A stretch of 64,000 nucleotides of DNA from CAWIVH01 sp963839475 (GCA_963839475.1 CAWIVH010000012.1:372001-436000), one strand, 5' to 3'. Counted from the first letter of the stretch, positions 26,505-34,922 are shown. Numbers and translations: made by a program. The notes: generated from the letters alone by a model not told the origin.

Positions 26505-28415
26505 ATGGCAGTTATTTGGCTGGGGATCCGGGACGTTTTCTTGTGTTCCTGCATCTTCTTGCTGATGTGGGTGCCAGTGGGTCGGTGGGCACTCGCCCGG
26601 TTGGACGCGGGTGAATACCGGAGGAGCCTCTCGGTTTCCGCGTCCCTGGGAATGGGAATCTGCGGCCTGGTGGTTCTGGCACTGGGATTACCCGGGTTGC
26701 TTTACAGGAACCTCATCCTGCTTCTGGCAGGCATATCCTATGCCGCACTCCGACTCCATCGCCATACTTTTGCTCAGGCCGGAACCGGGGTTGAGCCTGA
26801 TGGCCCCGACAGATCCGAATGGCTCTGGTACCTCCCTCTCCTGTGCCTCTCGGCGTATTTCCTGGTTATTGCGCTGAGTTCGTCACTGGCTCCGGAAACG
26901 GCCTTTGATTCGCTGAACGTGCACCTACCCTACGCACGAGACGCAGCCGCCTCGCACCGGGCCGCCTTCGAGCCGAACAACTGGAGCAGCATCATGCCGG
27001 CGTTGCCCCTCATGTCGTATATAACGGCATTTCTTTTTTCCGGGGTCGGGCTGGCAAAGCTGATGAATGCCGCATGCTTTCTCGTGTGCGGCGGGCTGGC
27101 GTGGTTCTTCGGACGCCGCTGGCTTGGCAGTTCACCCGCCCTGGCCGCAGCCCTGATGCTCTGGGCTTGCCCCATCGCTCTTTACGAATCTACAACGGCA
27201 ATGGTCGATCTCCCCCTGACGGTTTTCTCGGCGGTGTCGATCTTCGCCTTGCTCGACTGGACCTCAGCTGGGAGAACGGGCAGCTTCCACGTGTCAGCCA
27301 CGGCGCTGGGATTGGCTCTCGGGTGCAAATTCCACGCCGGGTTCTGGATTGCTCCAGCGGTGCTCATAATCTTTCATCATGCCTGGCGCTCGCAGCGGCG
27401 GAGTCCGAAAGAGGCGGCCCGACTCGCAGGGCGATATGCCCTGATCGCTCTTTCCCTTTATCTGCCTTGGATGATCCGAGCTTACCTGTATACGGGAAAT
27501 CCGGTTTTTCCCGCAGCGAATGGAATTTTCAAAAGTGGATTCTTTCCCCCATCGATGATGGAAGCTGCGGCCGCGGCTTATGCCAACGAAGGGGTAGGGA
27601 CTTCTGTGGGAGCTCTCATCCGACTCCCATGGACTCTGACCTTCAGGCCGGGAGCGTTCCGCGGGAGCTTGGGATTTGCGTTTCTGGCAGGGATTGTTCT
27701 GGCGGCAGCCCGCAGAGATCCAAGGATGCGCTATGGATTGTTCCTGTCCGGTGTTTATTTTTATTCCTGGGCGCTGACCGCCCAGGAAATTCGCTACTTG
27801 CTGCCCATGGTTCCGCTGCTCGCCCTCCTGACGGCATACGGACTCTTCGGTTTGAAAGCCGCGGCGGGTACCGGCGGGAAATATGCAAAGCTAAGCCGCC
27901 TCGCGGGGATGATCTTCGTGCTCGGGACCTCGGCCATCTCCTCTCCCCTTCTATACCCGAAGATCGTCCGGGAGTGGACTTACTGGCATTCCTATCTTCC
28001 CCCATTTGATTATCTTTCGGGAAAGCAGAGCGCTCAGGAATTCCTGCGGCGCGATGTTCCCTCGATATATGCTTACGATTGGATCAACTCCAACCTGAAG
28101 CGCGAGCATCGGATTCTCCTCCTCAATGATGCAGCTCAGTTTTACTCCCGGGTTCCGACGCTATATTCTTTTACCGTGGAGGCCGAGGGAATTCTCTTCG
28201 AGGAGTCCGAGGAGGGGATTCTTCGCCGACTGGAGCAGTCGAAAATTACGCATGTCCTATTGAATTATAACGGGATCGCGCCGATTCCGGGGGTGGCGCC
28301 GCGCCGTGGCGTGTATTTTTTCCTGGACAGGGGATTCCAGCAGAGGCACCTGGAGCCGCTGTTTGAGCAAAACAAGGTGACGGTTTACCGGGTGCGAAGA
28401 GGACCGGGTTTATGA
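26505..28415 (+). CDS. GT-C type membrane glycosyltransferase-like protein
   Basis: The 636-aa protein has about 11-13 hydrophobic segments (for example FLCSCIFLLMWVPVG, GICGLVVLALGLPGLLY, YLPLLCLSAYFLVIALS, YALIALSLYLPWMIRAYLY). The first large extracytoplasmic loop has the acidic motif ETAFDSLNVHLPYARDAA, resembling the catalytic-loop region of GT39/ArnT/RgtA-like lipid-phosphate-sugar transferases. The TAQEIRYLLPMVPLLALL segment is also typical. The soluble C-terminal tail has about 120 residues (ILLLNDAAQFYSRVP). It likely moves a sugar from a polyprenyl carrier to an acceptor outside the membrane. Its stop overlaps the start of the next gene (ATGA), indicating an operon. Confidence 0.8.
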   Translation: MAVIWLGIRDVFLCSCIFLLMWVPVGRWALARLDAGEYRRSLSVSASLGMGICGLVVLALGLPGLLYRNLILLLAGISYAALRLHRHTFAQAGTGVEPDGPDRSEWLWYLPLLCLSAYFLVIALSSSLAPETAFDSLNVHLPYARDAAASHRAAFEPNNWSSIMPALPLMSYITAFLFSGVGLAKLMNAACFLVCGGLAWFFGRRWLGSSPALAAALMLWACPIALYESTTAMVDLPLTVFSAVSIFALLDWTSAGRTGSFHVSATALGLALGCKFHAGFWIAPAVLIIFHHAWRSQRRSPKEAARLAGRYALIALSLYLPWMIRAYLYTGNPVFPAANGIFKSGFFPPSMMEAAAAAYANEGVGTSVGALIRLPWTLTFRPGAFRGSLGFAFLAGIVLAAARRDPRMRYGLFLSGVYFYSWALTAQEIRYLLPMVPLLALLTAYGLFGLKAAAGTGGKYAKLSRLAGMIFVLGTSAISSPLLYPKIVREWTYWHSYLPPFDYLSGKQSAQEFLRRDVPSIYAYDWINSNLKREHRILLLNDAAQFYSRVPTLYSFTVEAEGILFEESEEGILRRLEQSKITHVLLNYNGIAPIPGVAPRRGVYFFLDRGFQQRHLEPLFEQNKVTVYRVRRGPGL

Positions 28416-29080
28416 AAGGTGGAATGGCCAGAACGGGACGGATTTGGAGCGCATTTCTATGGCTGGGGATGAGCAGCTTTATAGGAGGCTGCTCCCGGTC
28501 TTCGCCGGAGAAGCAGCAGCCATCGCAACAGTCAAAACTGAACTTCTCTTACGAAGCCGAACTGGAGAAGGACCGGCGGGAGAAGGATGAGTTTTTCAGA
28601 ACCGGCGCCCAGTCGCCCCTACCGGCCAACATGAGGAGCTCGTTCCGGGGATTAAGGTATTTCCCCGTGAATCCCGGATTTCATTATCGGCTTAAACTGA
28701 ACCGCCACTCTCAGCCTCAATCGATCCGGATCGGAACGAACACGGGAGAAATTCGATCCGGTCTAAGGTATGGTTATTTCGAATTTGAGGCCGAAGGAAA
28801 GTCATGCCGGCTCCAGGCCTACCGGATGGACGACAACCCGGCCGACGGGCCGCCGTTCCTCTTCATCCCATTCAAAGACGCGACCACCGGGTCTGAATCC
28901 TACGGTGCGGGGCGATATATCGAGCTACGCGAAAACACCACCGGAATCTACGACCTGGATTTCAACCGGGCATTCAACCCATTCTGCGCCTACAACGCGA
29001 GCTATAGCTGTCCCGTGCCTCCGGAGGAAAACCGGTTGAACGTACCGATTCGCGCGGGGGAAATGGCTTATGCCCATTGA
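28412..29080 (+). CDS. DUF1684 family lipoprotein
   Basis: The 222-aa protein starts at the ATG overlapping the previous stop; a second ATG four codons in is also possible. A lipobox (SSFIGGC, Cys about residue 27) indicates a lipoprotein. The body matches DUF1684: EKDEFFRTGAQSPLP, YFPVNPGFHYRLKL, FLFIPFKDATTG, ESYGAGRYIEL, then DLDFNRAFNPFCAYN, SCPVPPEENRLNVPI and a final AGE. The family is widespread in secreted or lipoprotein form; its biochemical role is not established to my knowledge. It is the middle gene of a three-gene operon with a membrane glycosyltransferase and an M24-like protein. Confidence 0.9.
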   Translation: MKGGMARTGRIWSAFLWLGMSSFIGGCSRSSPEKQQPSQQSKLNFSYEAELEKDRREKDEFFRTGAQSPLPANMRSSFRGLRYFPVNPGFHYRLKLNRHSQPQSIRIGTNTGEIRSGLRYGYFEFEAEGKSCRLQAYRMDDNPADGPPFLFIPFKDATTGSESYGAGRYIELRENTTGIYDLDFNRAFNPFCAYNASYSCPVPPEENRLNVPIRAGEMAYAH

Positions 29081-30311
29081 TTCAAGTATTCTGCGCCCCG
29101 CGCTCCGGTGTCCGATAATTGCTGCCTTCCTGGTTTTGATAGGCTCGAATGGCTGTGGACGAACGCAGGGATCCGAGGTCTTCTGGTGGCCGGAGCAGAT
29201 CCTGGCTCCAGCCGAGCGCCGGCAGGAAATTGACGAAAAGACCTCCAGGATGGTTTCCATGATCCACCGGCATGGGCTGGCCGGCTTTTTGATCCGGACC
29301 CCTTCAGGGTTTGGCTGGCTCACGGGAGGATGTGAAAATCCGGTCCCGGTCTTGGTGGACGCGGCGGGAAAGAAATTTCTGCTTTGTGCTGAACCTGAAG
29401 GTTCCCGTCTGCTGGCAGAGGATTTGAACGGGATGGGCTTCGAATGGAAGCGGGTCAACCGGCATGAGCGGACGGGACAGCAAGCGGAAATCGCTCGGCA
29501 GCCATGGATCCCGCCGTCCGAGCTGCCTTTTGGCTCCGATGCCCCTGGGGACCGCGCCACGCTGATGCAAGCCGAGTTCCAGACATTGCAGGCGAGCATA
29601 AATTCGACAGAGGTCAAAAAATACCGGTGGCTGGGAAAAGCCTTTGCCGAAGCAGTGGAATCGGCCTGCAAGAATATCCCGCGGGGGATGAATGAAAGGG
29701 CCATCGAAGCTGAGGTTTTCACTGCTGTGGTACGCCGCGCGATCGTACCCGTCTCAATCATGGTCTCGTCGGATGCGCGCATCGTGAAGTTCGGCGTCGC
29801 CCCGGCGGGTGATGATCATAAGGCGGAGCAGGCGTTTCTGGTCCGGGTGTGCGGACGCCGCTGGGGGCTTCATGTGGAGCTCACCCGCATGGTCAGTTTT
29901 GGCGCGGCCGATTCGCGAATCACTCTCAGGGCGGCCGCCGCCGCACAGGTTGAAGCTCGATTCTGGGCTCTGACCGTCCCCGGGGCATATTCTAATACCA
30001 TCGCCGCCCAAATCGAGTCGGTCTATGAAGGTATGATTGGCAGGCTAATGAATTGCAGCCCGGGTGGCAGGATCGGCTACGATCCCGCCGAATTGGATAA
30101 GGAATTTGAAGGGCGTGGTCCGGATTACCGAGCCGGGCCTGACGCCCGGGTTTTTTGCTGGCGACCGTGTATTGACGGCTTCGGCATGTCGGACACCGTC
30201 ATGCTGAACGGCGACAGCTTTGAAGTCCTTACCCGAACAGCGGACTGGCCGGTTCTGGAGTCCCGCGCCGGCGGGCGAGTTTACCGCACCGTGGGAATAC
30301 TCGTGCGGTAA
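29070..30311 (+). CDS. M24 (creatinase/aminopeptidase P fold) protein lacking metal ligands
   Basis: The 413-aa protein overlaps the DUF1684 gene by 11 bp. An N-terminal hydrophobic stretch ending at LIGSNGC looks like a lipoprotein signal (Cys about 29). Residues 50-180 resemble the creatinase N-domain (RMVSMIHRHGLAGFLI, GFGWLTGG). The rest follows the pita-bread order of M24 peptidases: STEVKKYRWLGKAFAEAV, MNERAIEAEVF, then VRVCGRRWGLHVELTRMVSFG where active enzymes read VD-x-G...SD-x-TR, and finally CIDGFGMSDTVML. The aspartates, the HGIGH histidine and the glutamates that bind the metal pair are not apparent. It is probably a non-metallopeptidase member, perhaps a binding protein. Confidence 0.7.
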   Translation: MPIDSSILRPALRCPIIAAFLVLIGSNGCGRTQGSEVFWWPEQILAPAERRQEIDEKTSRMVSMIHRHGLAGFLIRTPSGFGWLTGGCENPVPVLVDAAGKKFLLCAEPEGSRLLAEDLNGMGFEWKRVNRHERTGQQAEIARQPWIPPSELPFGSDAPGDRATLMQAEFQTLQASINSTEVKKYRWLGKAFAEAVESACKNIPRGMNERAIEAEVFTAVVRRAIVPVSIMVSSDARIVKFGVAPAGDDHKAEQAFLVRVCGRRWGLHVELTRMVSFGAADSRITLRAAAAAQVEARFWALTVPGAYSNTIAAQIESVYEGMIGRLMNCSPGGRIGYDPAELDKEFEGRGPDYRAGPDARVFCWRPCIDGFGMSDTVMLNGDSFEVLTRTADWPVLESRAGGRVYRTVGILVR

Positions 30312-30370
30312 GTGAAATAAATCACTGCCACTGATCCTTTGCCCCATATCAGCCAAACCACTTTATCCTG

Positions 30371-30530
30371 AAAAACCTGGACCTGGACCTGGTCGTGGAC
30401 TTGGTCCTGGACCTGCTCATGGAGGAACAGTTCAACTTTCCAGCGGATATAGGTATTCATAAAAGCGGTCTTTCACATTCAGGTCCACGTCTACGTCCAG
30501 GTCCACGTCCAAATCCAGATCCAGGTTTTT
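30371..30530. repeat. large imperfect palindrome made of GGACCTGG/GGACGTGG words
   Basis: The left arm 30371-30415 (AAAAACCTGGACCTGGACCT and onward) and the right arm 30479-30530 are reverse complements over about 50 positions with roughly 80 % identity, around a 63-nt spacer. Both arms are arrays of degenerate six-base words (CCTGGA, CGTGGA, TTGGAC). It fills most of the 319-bp gap between the M24-like and symporter genes. The transcript could form a long hairpin. This is one of several palindromic intergenic elements in the window. Confidence 0.8.
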
Positions 30531-30630
30531 GCCGCGAAAGGCAAATACCCCGGGGTCTTTTCATTTGGTATCCTGCACGGTTTTGATGTAGAAACGAAGC
30601 TCACAAATCCGCGGTTGTCGGGGGACGCCT

Positions 30631-32235
30631 ATGCATCTTGCCTGGATCGACTATACCATCATTGTGATCTATTTCGTTTTTGTAGTCGGAGTCGGATACG
30701 TCCTGAAAAGATACATGAAGACCTCCGAGGACTTTTTCCTCTCCGGCCGGGCCATACCCGGCTGGGTGACCGGTTTGGCGTTCATGGCAGCCAACCTCGG
30801 GGCTCTGGAAGTGATGGGGATGGCGGCCAACGGGGCCAAATACGGGATGCTTACCAACCATTTTTATTGGCTCGGGGCGATTCCGGCCATGGTCTTCGTG
30901 GCCATATTCATGATGCCGTTTTATTACGGAAGCAAAGTTCGCAGCGTTCCCGAGTACCTGAAGCTCCGCTATAACGAAGCAACCCGCGGACTCAATGCCA
31001 TCTCCTTCGCATTCATGACTGTGCTGATGAGCGGGATCAACATGTTTGCCATGGCGCTGGTGTTTAAAAGCATCCTGGGCTGGTCGATGAATTTTTCCAT
31101 CCTGGCGTCAGCCGGGGTGGTCCTGGCTTATGTTTTCTGGGGCGGCTTGACTTCCTCCATTTACAACGAAGTCATCCAGTTCTTCCTGATTGTCATCGGA
31201 TTCCTCCCCCTGACCTATCTCGGCCTGAAAGATGTGGGTGGTTTCGAGGGGCTCGTGAAGCGTTTGCCGGAAGGTTTCGGAAGCACCTGCGCCAACCTGG
31301 GCAGCGCCTCCTCTAACCCGATGGGCGTGGAATGGTTCGGGATGGTGATGGGCTTGGGATTCGTGCTTTCGTTCGGTTACTGGTGCACCGACTTCCTGGT
31401 GGTGCAACGGGCACTCGCCGCCAAGGACATGATCGCGGCCAAGCGGACGCCCCTGATCGCCGCGCTTCCCAAAATGTTCTTTCCGGCCCTTGTGATCCTT
31501 CCCGGGCTGGTCGCCCTGGCTGTGATGCCGGTGGAAGTCAAGGCAGACTATAACAACGCGCTCCCCCTGATGCTCGCCCGGTATTATCCGACGGGAATCC
31601 TGGGCCTGGGCTTGACTGCGCTGCTGGCCAGCTTTATGAGCGGCATGGCGGGGAACGTCACGGCTTTCAATACGGTCTGGACCTACGACATTTACGCTTC
31701 TTACTTGCGGCCTAATGAGAGCGATTCTCACTACCTGGCTATGGGTCGCTGGGCCACAGTCGTCGGCGTTCTGATCAGCATCGGAACCGCGTACATCGTC
31801 ATGCAGTTCAACAACCTGATGGATTACATGCAGCTGCTGTTTTCGTTCTTCAATGCTCCCCTGTTCGCCACCTTCATGCTGGGGATGTTCTGGCGGCGGG
31901 CGACCTCCTGGGGCGCTTTTTGGGGGCTCCTTTCGGGAATCGTAGCCGCGGCCGTACATTATGTCCTTACTCTTCCCGCGGTGGGAGTTCTGCATTACGG
32001 GAGCGATATGACGGCAAACTTTTATGGCGCCATATCGGCCTGGACAGTGTGCTTCCTGGTCACCATCCTGGTGAGTTTCGTGACGGCTCAAAAGCCGGAC
32101 AAGGAGCTGACCGGGTTGGTTTATTCCCTTACTCCGAAGGTGCCTGAGCCGGTGCGGAGCTGGTACGCCCGACCCAATGTGTTTGCGGCAGTGGTGCTGC
32201 TGCTGGCGCTGGCATTGAATCTCTGGTTCTGGTAA
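30631..32235 (+). CDS. sodium:solute symporter (SSS family)
   Basis: The 534-aa protein starts at the ATG at 30631 behind GGGGGACG. It has about 13-14 hydrophobic helices typical of the SSS/LeuT-fold family. Motifs include EDFFLSGRAIPGWVTG in the first loop, SVPEYLKLRYNEATRGLNA, WGGLTSSIYNEVIQFFLI, FGYWCTDFLVVQRALAAKD (the family signature region), LLASFMSGMAGNVTAFNTV and YMQLLFSFFNAPLFATFMLG. The group includes sugar (SGLT-like), pantothenate and sialic-acid transporters; the closest appearance is sugar/inositol-type. A small membrane protein gene follows 23 bp downstream. Confidence 0.93.
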   Translation: MHLAWIDYTIIVIYFVFVVGVGYVLKRYMKTSEDFFLSGRAIPGWVTGLAFMAANLGALEVMGMAANGAKYGMLTNHFYWLGAIPAMVFVAIFMMPFYYGSKVRSVPEYLKLRYNEATRGLNAISFAFMTVLMSGINMFAMALVFKSILGWSMNFSILASAGVVLAYVFWGGLTSSIYNEVIQFFLIVIGFLPLTYLGLKDVGGFEGLVKRLPEGFGSTCANLGSASSNPMGVEWFGMVMGLGFVLSFGYWCTDFLVVQRALAAKDMIAAKRTPLIAALPKMFFPALVILPGLVALAVMPVEVKADYNNALPLMLARYYPTGILGLGLTALLASFMSGMAGNVTAFNTVWTYDIYASYLRPNESDSHYLAMGRWATVVGVLISIGTAYIVMQFNNLMDYMQLLFSFFNAPLFATFMLGMFWRRATSWGAFWGLLSGIVAAAVHYVLTLPAVGVLHYGSDMTANFYGAISAWTVCFLVTILVSFVTAQKPDKELTGLVYSLTPKVPEPVRSWYARPNVFAAVVLLLALALNLWFW

Positions 32236-32258
32236 CGCGTGATGGAACAGGTGCAATT

Positions 32259-32459
32259 ATGGGACTTGACGTAAAGCTGCCTATCGGGCTTTTGTTCACC
32301 ATCTTCGGTGTGCTGTTGATCGTATACGGTTTCACGAGCGATCCAGCGATCTACAGCAAATCGCTCGGCTTGAACATCAATCTGCGTTGGGGCGTGCTGA
32401 TGCTCGTCTTCGGGCTCGGGATGCTTTATTTCAGCAAGAAAAACCTGGACGCCGAATAA
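32259..32459 (+). CDS. small two-helix membrane protein paired with the symporter
   Basis: The 66-aa protein starts at the ATG at 32259, 23 bp after the symporter stop, with only an AACAGG-type weak ribosome site, suggesting coupled translation. Two hydrophobic helices (LPIGLLFTIFGVLLIVYGF and WGVLMLVFGLGMLYF) flank a polar loop with DPAIYSKSLGLNIN; the C-terminus is charged. Small proteins of this design are often found next to SSS symporters and may be accessory subunits. That role is inferred from position only. Confidence 0.75.
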   Translation: MGLDVKLPIGLLFTIFGVLLIVYGFTSDPAIYSKSLGLNINLRWGVLMLVFGLGMLYFSKKNLDAE

Positions 32460-32472
32460 TTCCGGCACGAAA

Positions 32473-32502
32473 GGCGGGAGCCCTCTTGGGGATGCTCCCG
32501 CC
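32473..32502. terminator. hairpin between convergent genes
   Basis: GGCGGGAGC (32473-32481) and GCTCCCGCC (32494-32502) form a perfect 9-bp GC-rich stem around a 12-nt loop between the convergent symporter-accessory and peroxiredoxin genes. No T tract follows on either strand, so it may act in termination or in 3'-end protection. Confidence 0.5.
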
Positions 32503-32565
32503 CCCGCATCCGGTCGTGCACCGCGGAACGGTTTGCGGTGTCGCGGACTTAACGAATGAAGTCCC

Positions 32566-33108
32566 TCAATTCAGCTGCTGCAGGGCGCTGAGGGCTCCGG
32601 TGACGCTGATCGCGCTGTTCCCGGCTTCAATGCTCTGTATCTTGCCCTCCTTGTCGATCACCAGGGTCACGCGGTTGGATACACCCCGGTCTTCCAGCAA
32701 AACTCCATATTGGCGGGACACTTCCTTCTTGAGATCGCTCAGGAGGGGGTATTCTACGCCATTTTGTTTAGCGAATTCTTTTTGGGCGAAGGGTGAATCG
32801 ACGCTGATGCCCAGGACCTGGGCATTGAGCTCCCGGAACTTTGCCAGGTTGTCCCGGTAGTTCTGGACTTCGCGCGTTCAGCCCCCGGTGAAGGCCAGAA
32901 AGTAAAACGCCAGGACCACATTCTGTTTGCCTCGGAAATCCGATAGCTTTACCTGCTTCAGATTCTGGTCCGGCAGGGTGAAATCGGGTGCCATGTCCCC
33001 GATCTTGAGTGTGGCGGTCTGATTATTCGGTGGTTGCTGGGCATAGGCCGTGATAAGGCTGGCGGCAAGTATCAGGACCAACCCCAACACCCGTCGAGAA
33101 TGCTGCAT
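32566..33108 (-). CDS. secreted peroxiredoxin, predicted selenoprotein (UGA-encoded Sec at the peroxidatic position)
   Basis: The start is the ATG ending at 33108, behind AAAGGAG. A signal peptide (VLGLVLILAASLITAYA) leads to an AhpC/TSA thioredoxin fold: IGDMAPDFTLPDQNLKQVKL, then FYFLAFTGG at residues 69-76. Codon 77 is TGA (32880-32878), precisely where relatives carry the catalytic Cys (FTGGCT). The same frame continues with family sequence: TREVQNYRDNLAKF, VLGISVDSPFAQKEFA, YPLLSDLKKEVSRQYGVL and VTLVIDKEGKI, ending at a TGA at 32566. Reading codon 77 as selenocysteine gives 180 aa. There is no other Cys, so a resolving Cys is absent. Standard gene callers would report only a 76-aa fragment. 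A nonsense mutation is the alternative; the clean 103-codon continuation argues against it. No sel genes lie in this window. Confidence 0.85.
32851..32868 (-). promoter_or_regulatory. candidate bacterial SECIS hairpin
   Basis: Starting 10 bases after the in-frame UGA, GUCC and GGAC (32868-32865 and 32854-32851 on the minus strand) can pair around a 10-nt loop AGAACUACCG, with G as the second loop base. An outer CCAG/CUGG pairing is an alternative. Bacterial SECIS elements are short hairpins just after the UGA with an early loop G; the distance here is slightly short, so the call is tentative. Confidence 0.3.
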
Positions 33109-33139
33109 GCTGCGGCTCCTTTCGCAATTGCTGCTAATG

Positions 33140-33168
33140 AATCTAGCCATAGGAAGGGTTCGAGTCAA
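33140..33168 (-). promoter_or_regulatory. sigma70 promoter of the selenoprotein peroxiredoxin gene
   Basis: On the minus strand TTGACT (33168-33163) and TAGATT (33145-33140) are separated by exactly 17 bp, about 32 bp ahead of the ATG. This supports monocistronic expression. Confidence 0.65.
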
Positions 33169-33347
33169 TGCGGATAATCTCAGACAGCCCCGGCCGCGAA
33201 GCTGAGCCGAGAGTCCGGCGGCTCGATGAATATAGGACTCTGCAACGCCTCTCGACCGAATCATATCTTGTGCCTCATCACCGCCTGTGATACATAAAAA
33301 GTCACCAATCACCCTAAAATTCGATCCTGATTCCTAAGGGGGGATTC

Positions 33348-33809
33348 ATGGCCTCATCACCCGTCGATGTCCGGGAACTGCTGGGCAAAACCAAGCTGGT
33401 TGTGCTTCCCGAGGATTATTATGTCATCAGCCTGCCAGTGGATGCCAAACCCATACCGGGAGAATGGTACCGGCCGGCAACGACCCGGTTTGCGGTCTTC
33501 ATTCGCGAGCCGAAAGAGATCACCCTGGTGGTTCCCCGAAGAAAATGGCTGCGCATGCAGCACATGTTTGAAAAATACGTTGTTTCCGATCCCATGAAGG
33601 TCATCACCTTCGATATCAAGCTCTCCCTGAACGTGTACGGCTACATCGCAGCCATCAGCCGGGTGCTGGCGGACGCCAGCATCAGCGTGCTGCCGATGTC
33701 TTCATTCTACCGGGATCACATTCTTGTGCAGAAGAAGGACCTGCCGCGTTCAGTTAAACTCCTCCGCCAGCATATCCTCTCGATAAAAAAGCGGAAGTCG
33801 TCTCGCTGA
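33348..33809 (+). CDS. ACT domain protein
   Basis: The 153-aa protein starts at the ATG at 33348 behind AAGGGGGG. It resembles the small ACT_7/CASTOR-like proteins: an N-terminal strand pair (KLVVLPEDYYVISLPVD), then FAVFIREPKEITLVVP, and a C-terminal ACT-type fold with FDIKLSLNVYGYIAAISRVLADASISVLPMSS, read in parts, and a YRDHILVQKKDLPRSVKLL helix. ACT modules bind amino acids as regulators. No partner enzyme is adjacent, so the ligand is unknown. Confidence 0.75.
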   Translation: MASSPVDVRELLGKTKLVVLPEDYYVISLPVDAKPIPGEWYRPATTRFAVFIREPKEITLVVPRRKWLRMQHMFEKYVVSDPMKVITFDIKLSLNVYGYIAAISRVLADASISVLPMSSFYRDHILVQKKDLPRSVKLLRQHILSIKKRKSSR

Positions 33810-33851
33810 TCATTTGCGGGGATTAGCGGATCGGACCTCGCAGGAGGCGGT

Positions 33852-34655
33852 CTACCCGCGGCATTCTTTCCAGCGGCGCAGGAAATCGCTCAGGAAGTTT
33901 TCCGGTGCGGCGGCAGCGGCTCGCTGTTCCAGGTCCGCCTCGGCAGCCGCCAGAGCCGCCTCGTACCCTTTAGGATCAAGCTTCCCGCGCAAGAGCTCCA
34001 CCTTCAGGAAAAGCAGAAAGGTCTGGAGCACGTCCGTGATGCAATACTGGCTGATTTCCTTGAGCCGCCCCTGGCGGAAGAGGTATTCCACATCCTGGCC
34101 TTCGATCAGATATTTTCCCGGCAAGCCGATCAATTTGGCCAGGATATCCAGCGACCCACGGCGATACACGGCTCCATAGTTGGAGAGCAGGTCGCATAGA
34201 TCGATGTGGCAAGCGTCGCTGTAGCGGCCGCTCCTGTAATTGGTGCGGGAATGGGGATCGCCGAAATACCTGGGCAGGGACAGGCCGTGCTTCAGAGCCC
34301 TGGATTCGAGCACCGGCAGATCAAAACCACGCCCGTTGAATGTCACGAGGGTTTGCGCGCCATCGAAGACCTGCCAGAAACGCGCCACCAACTCCGGTTC
34401 GGCATATCGATCCGCCCCCAAACATCCCAGGCTTCGAATCCGGTAGTTTTCATCCGCCTGCAGCGTTGCGATGGCAATGGGGAGGTGGAAGGGAATCGGG
34501 AAAAAGTCGCTCTGCTGGTTGCTTTTCTCCAGGAGCGAATCCCGGGCCTTGTCGTAGGCCTGATCCAGGGTCAGGGCATTTTCAGGATCGTGGACCCGCT
34601 TGACCAGCTCTTTGTCCACCCGGGTCTCGATATCAAATACAAGGTAACGCGACAT
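33852..34655 (-). CDS. PolB-like predicted 3'-5' exonuclease
   Basis: The 267-aa protein is a DEDDy-type ribonuclease H-like exonuclease. Exo I is LVFDIET near the N-terminus, Exo II is VTFNGRGFDLPVL (about 103-115), a HIDLCDLLSNYGA segment follows, and Exo III is YCITDVLQT with Tyr-x3-Asp (about 210). The family is described as predicted exonucleases related to the proofreading domain of DNA polymerase B. It is a stand-alone domain here, without polymerase. A role in DNA repair or nucleic-acid trimming is likely. Confidence 0.88.
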   Translation of the reverse strand: MSRYLVFDIETRVDKELVKRVHDPENALTLDQAYDKARDSLLEKSNQQSDFFPIPFHLPIAIATLQADENYRIRSLGCLGADRYAEPELVARFWQVFDGAQTLVTFNGRGFDLPVLESRALKHGLSLPRYFGDPHSRTNYRSGRYSDACHIDLCDLLSNYGAVYRRGSLDILAKLIGLPGKYLIEGQDVEYLFRQGRLKEISQYCITDVLQTFLLFLKVELLRGKLDPKGYEAALAAAEADLEQRAAAAAPENFLSDFLRRWKECRG

Positions 34656-34922
34656 TGGCTTCCGCTTCTCTCCAGGAACTGTTATACAGCGTGCTCGTGT
34701 ATCCCATGGTCATTCCGAAAAAGATAATCGTCAACGAAAAAGCGCCTTCCTCATGATAAAGCTCCCATCCATTAAAAATGCGAAAAATGGGAACCGTTCG
34801 CGCCTTGGGCCCTGTAAAATCCAACTTTTGGTGGCTTCGTTTTTCGCCCGCGACAACGGGAACAGCCTCAAAAAAATCAGGGAAGAGGCAAACCTATGAA
34901 ATAAAAGACGTTTCCACGCATT

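Noticed and set aside
31108..32256. Long minus-strand ORF across the symporter
   Set aside because: His/Gln/Arg-rich shadow translation of a membrane protein gene, with no domain.
32878..33312. Short 76-aa peroxiredoxin fragment as a complete gene or simple pseudogene
   Set aside because: The TGA lies exactly at the catalytic Cys column and the downstream frame is intact and family-like, which fits selenocysteine better than a random stop.
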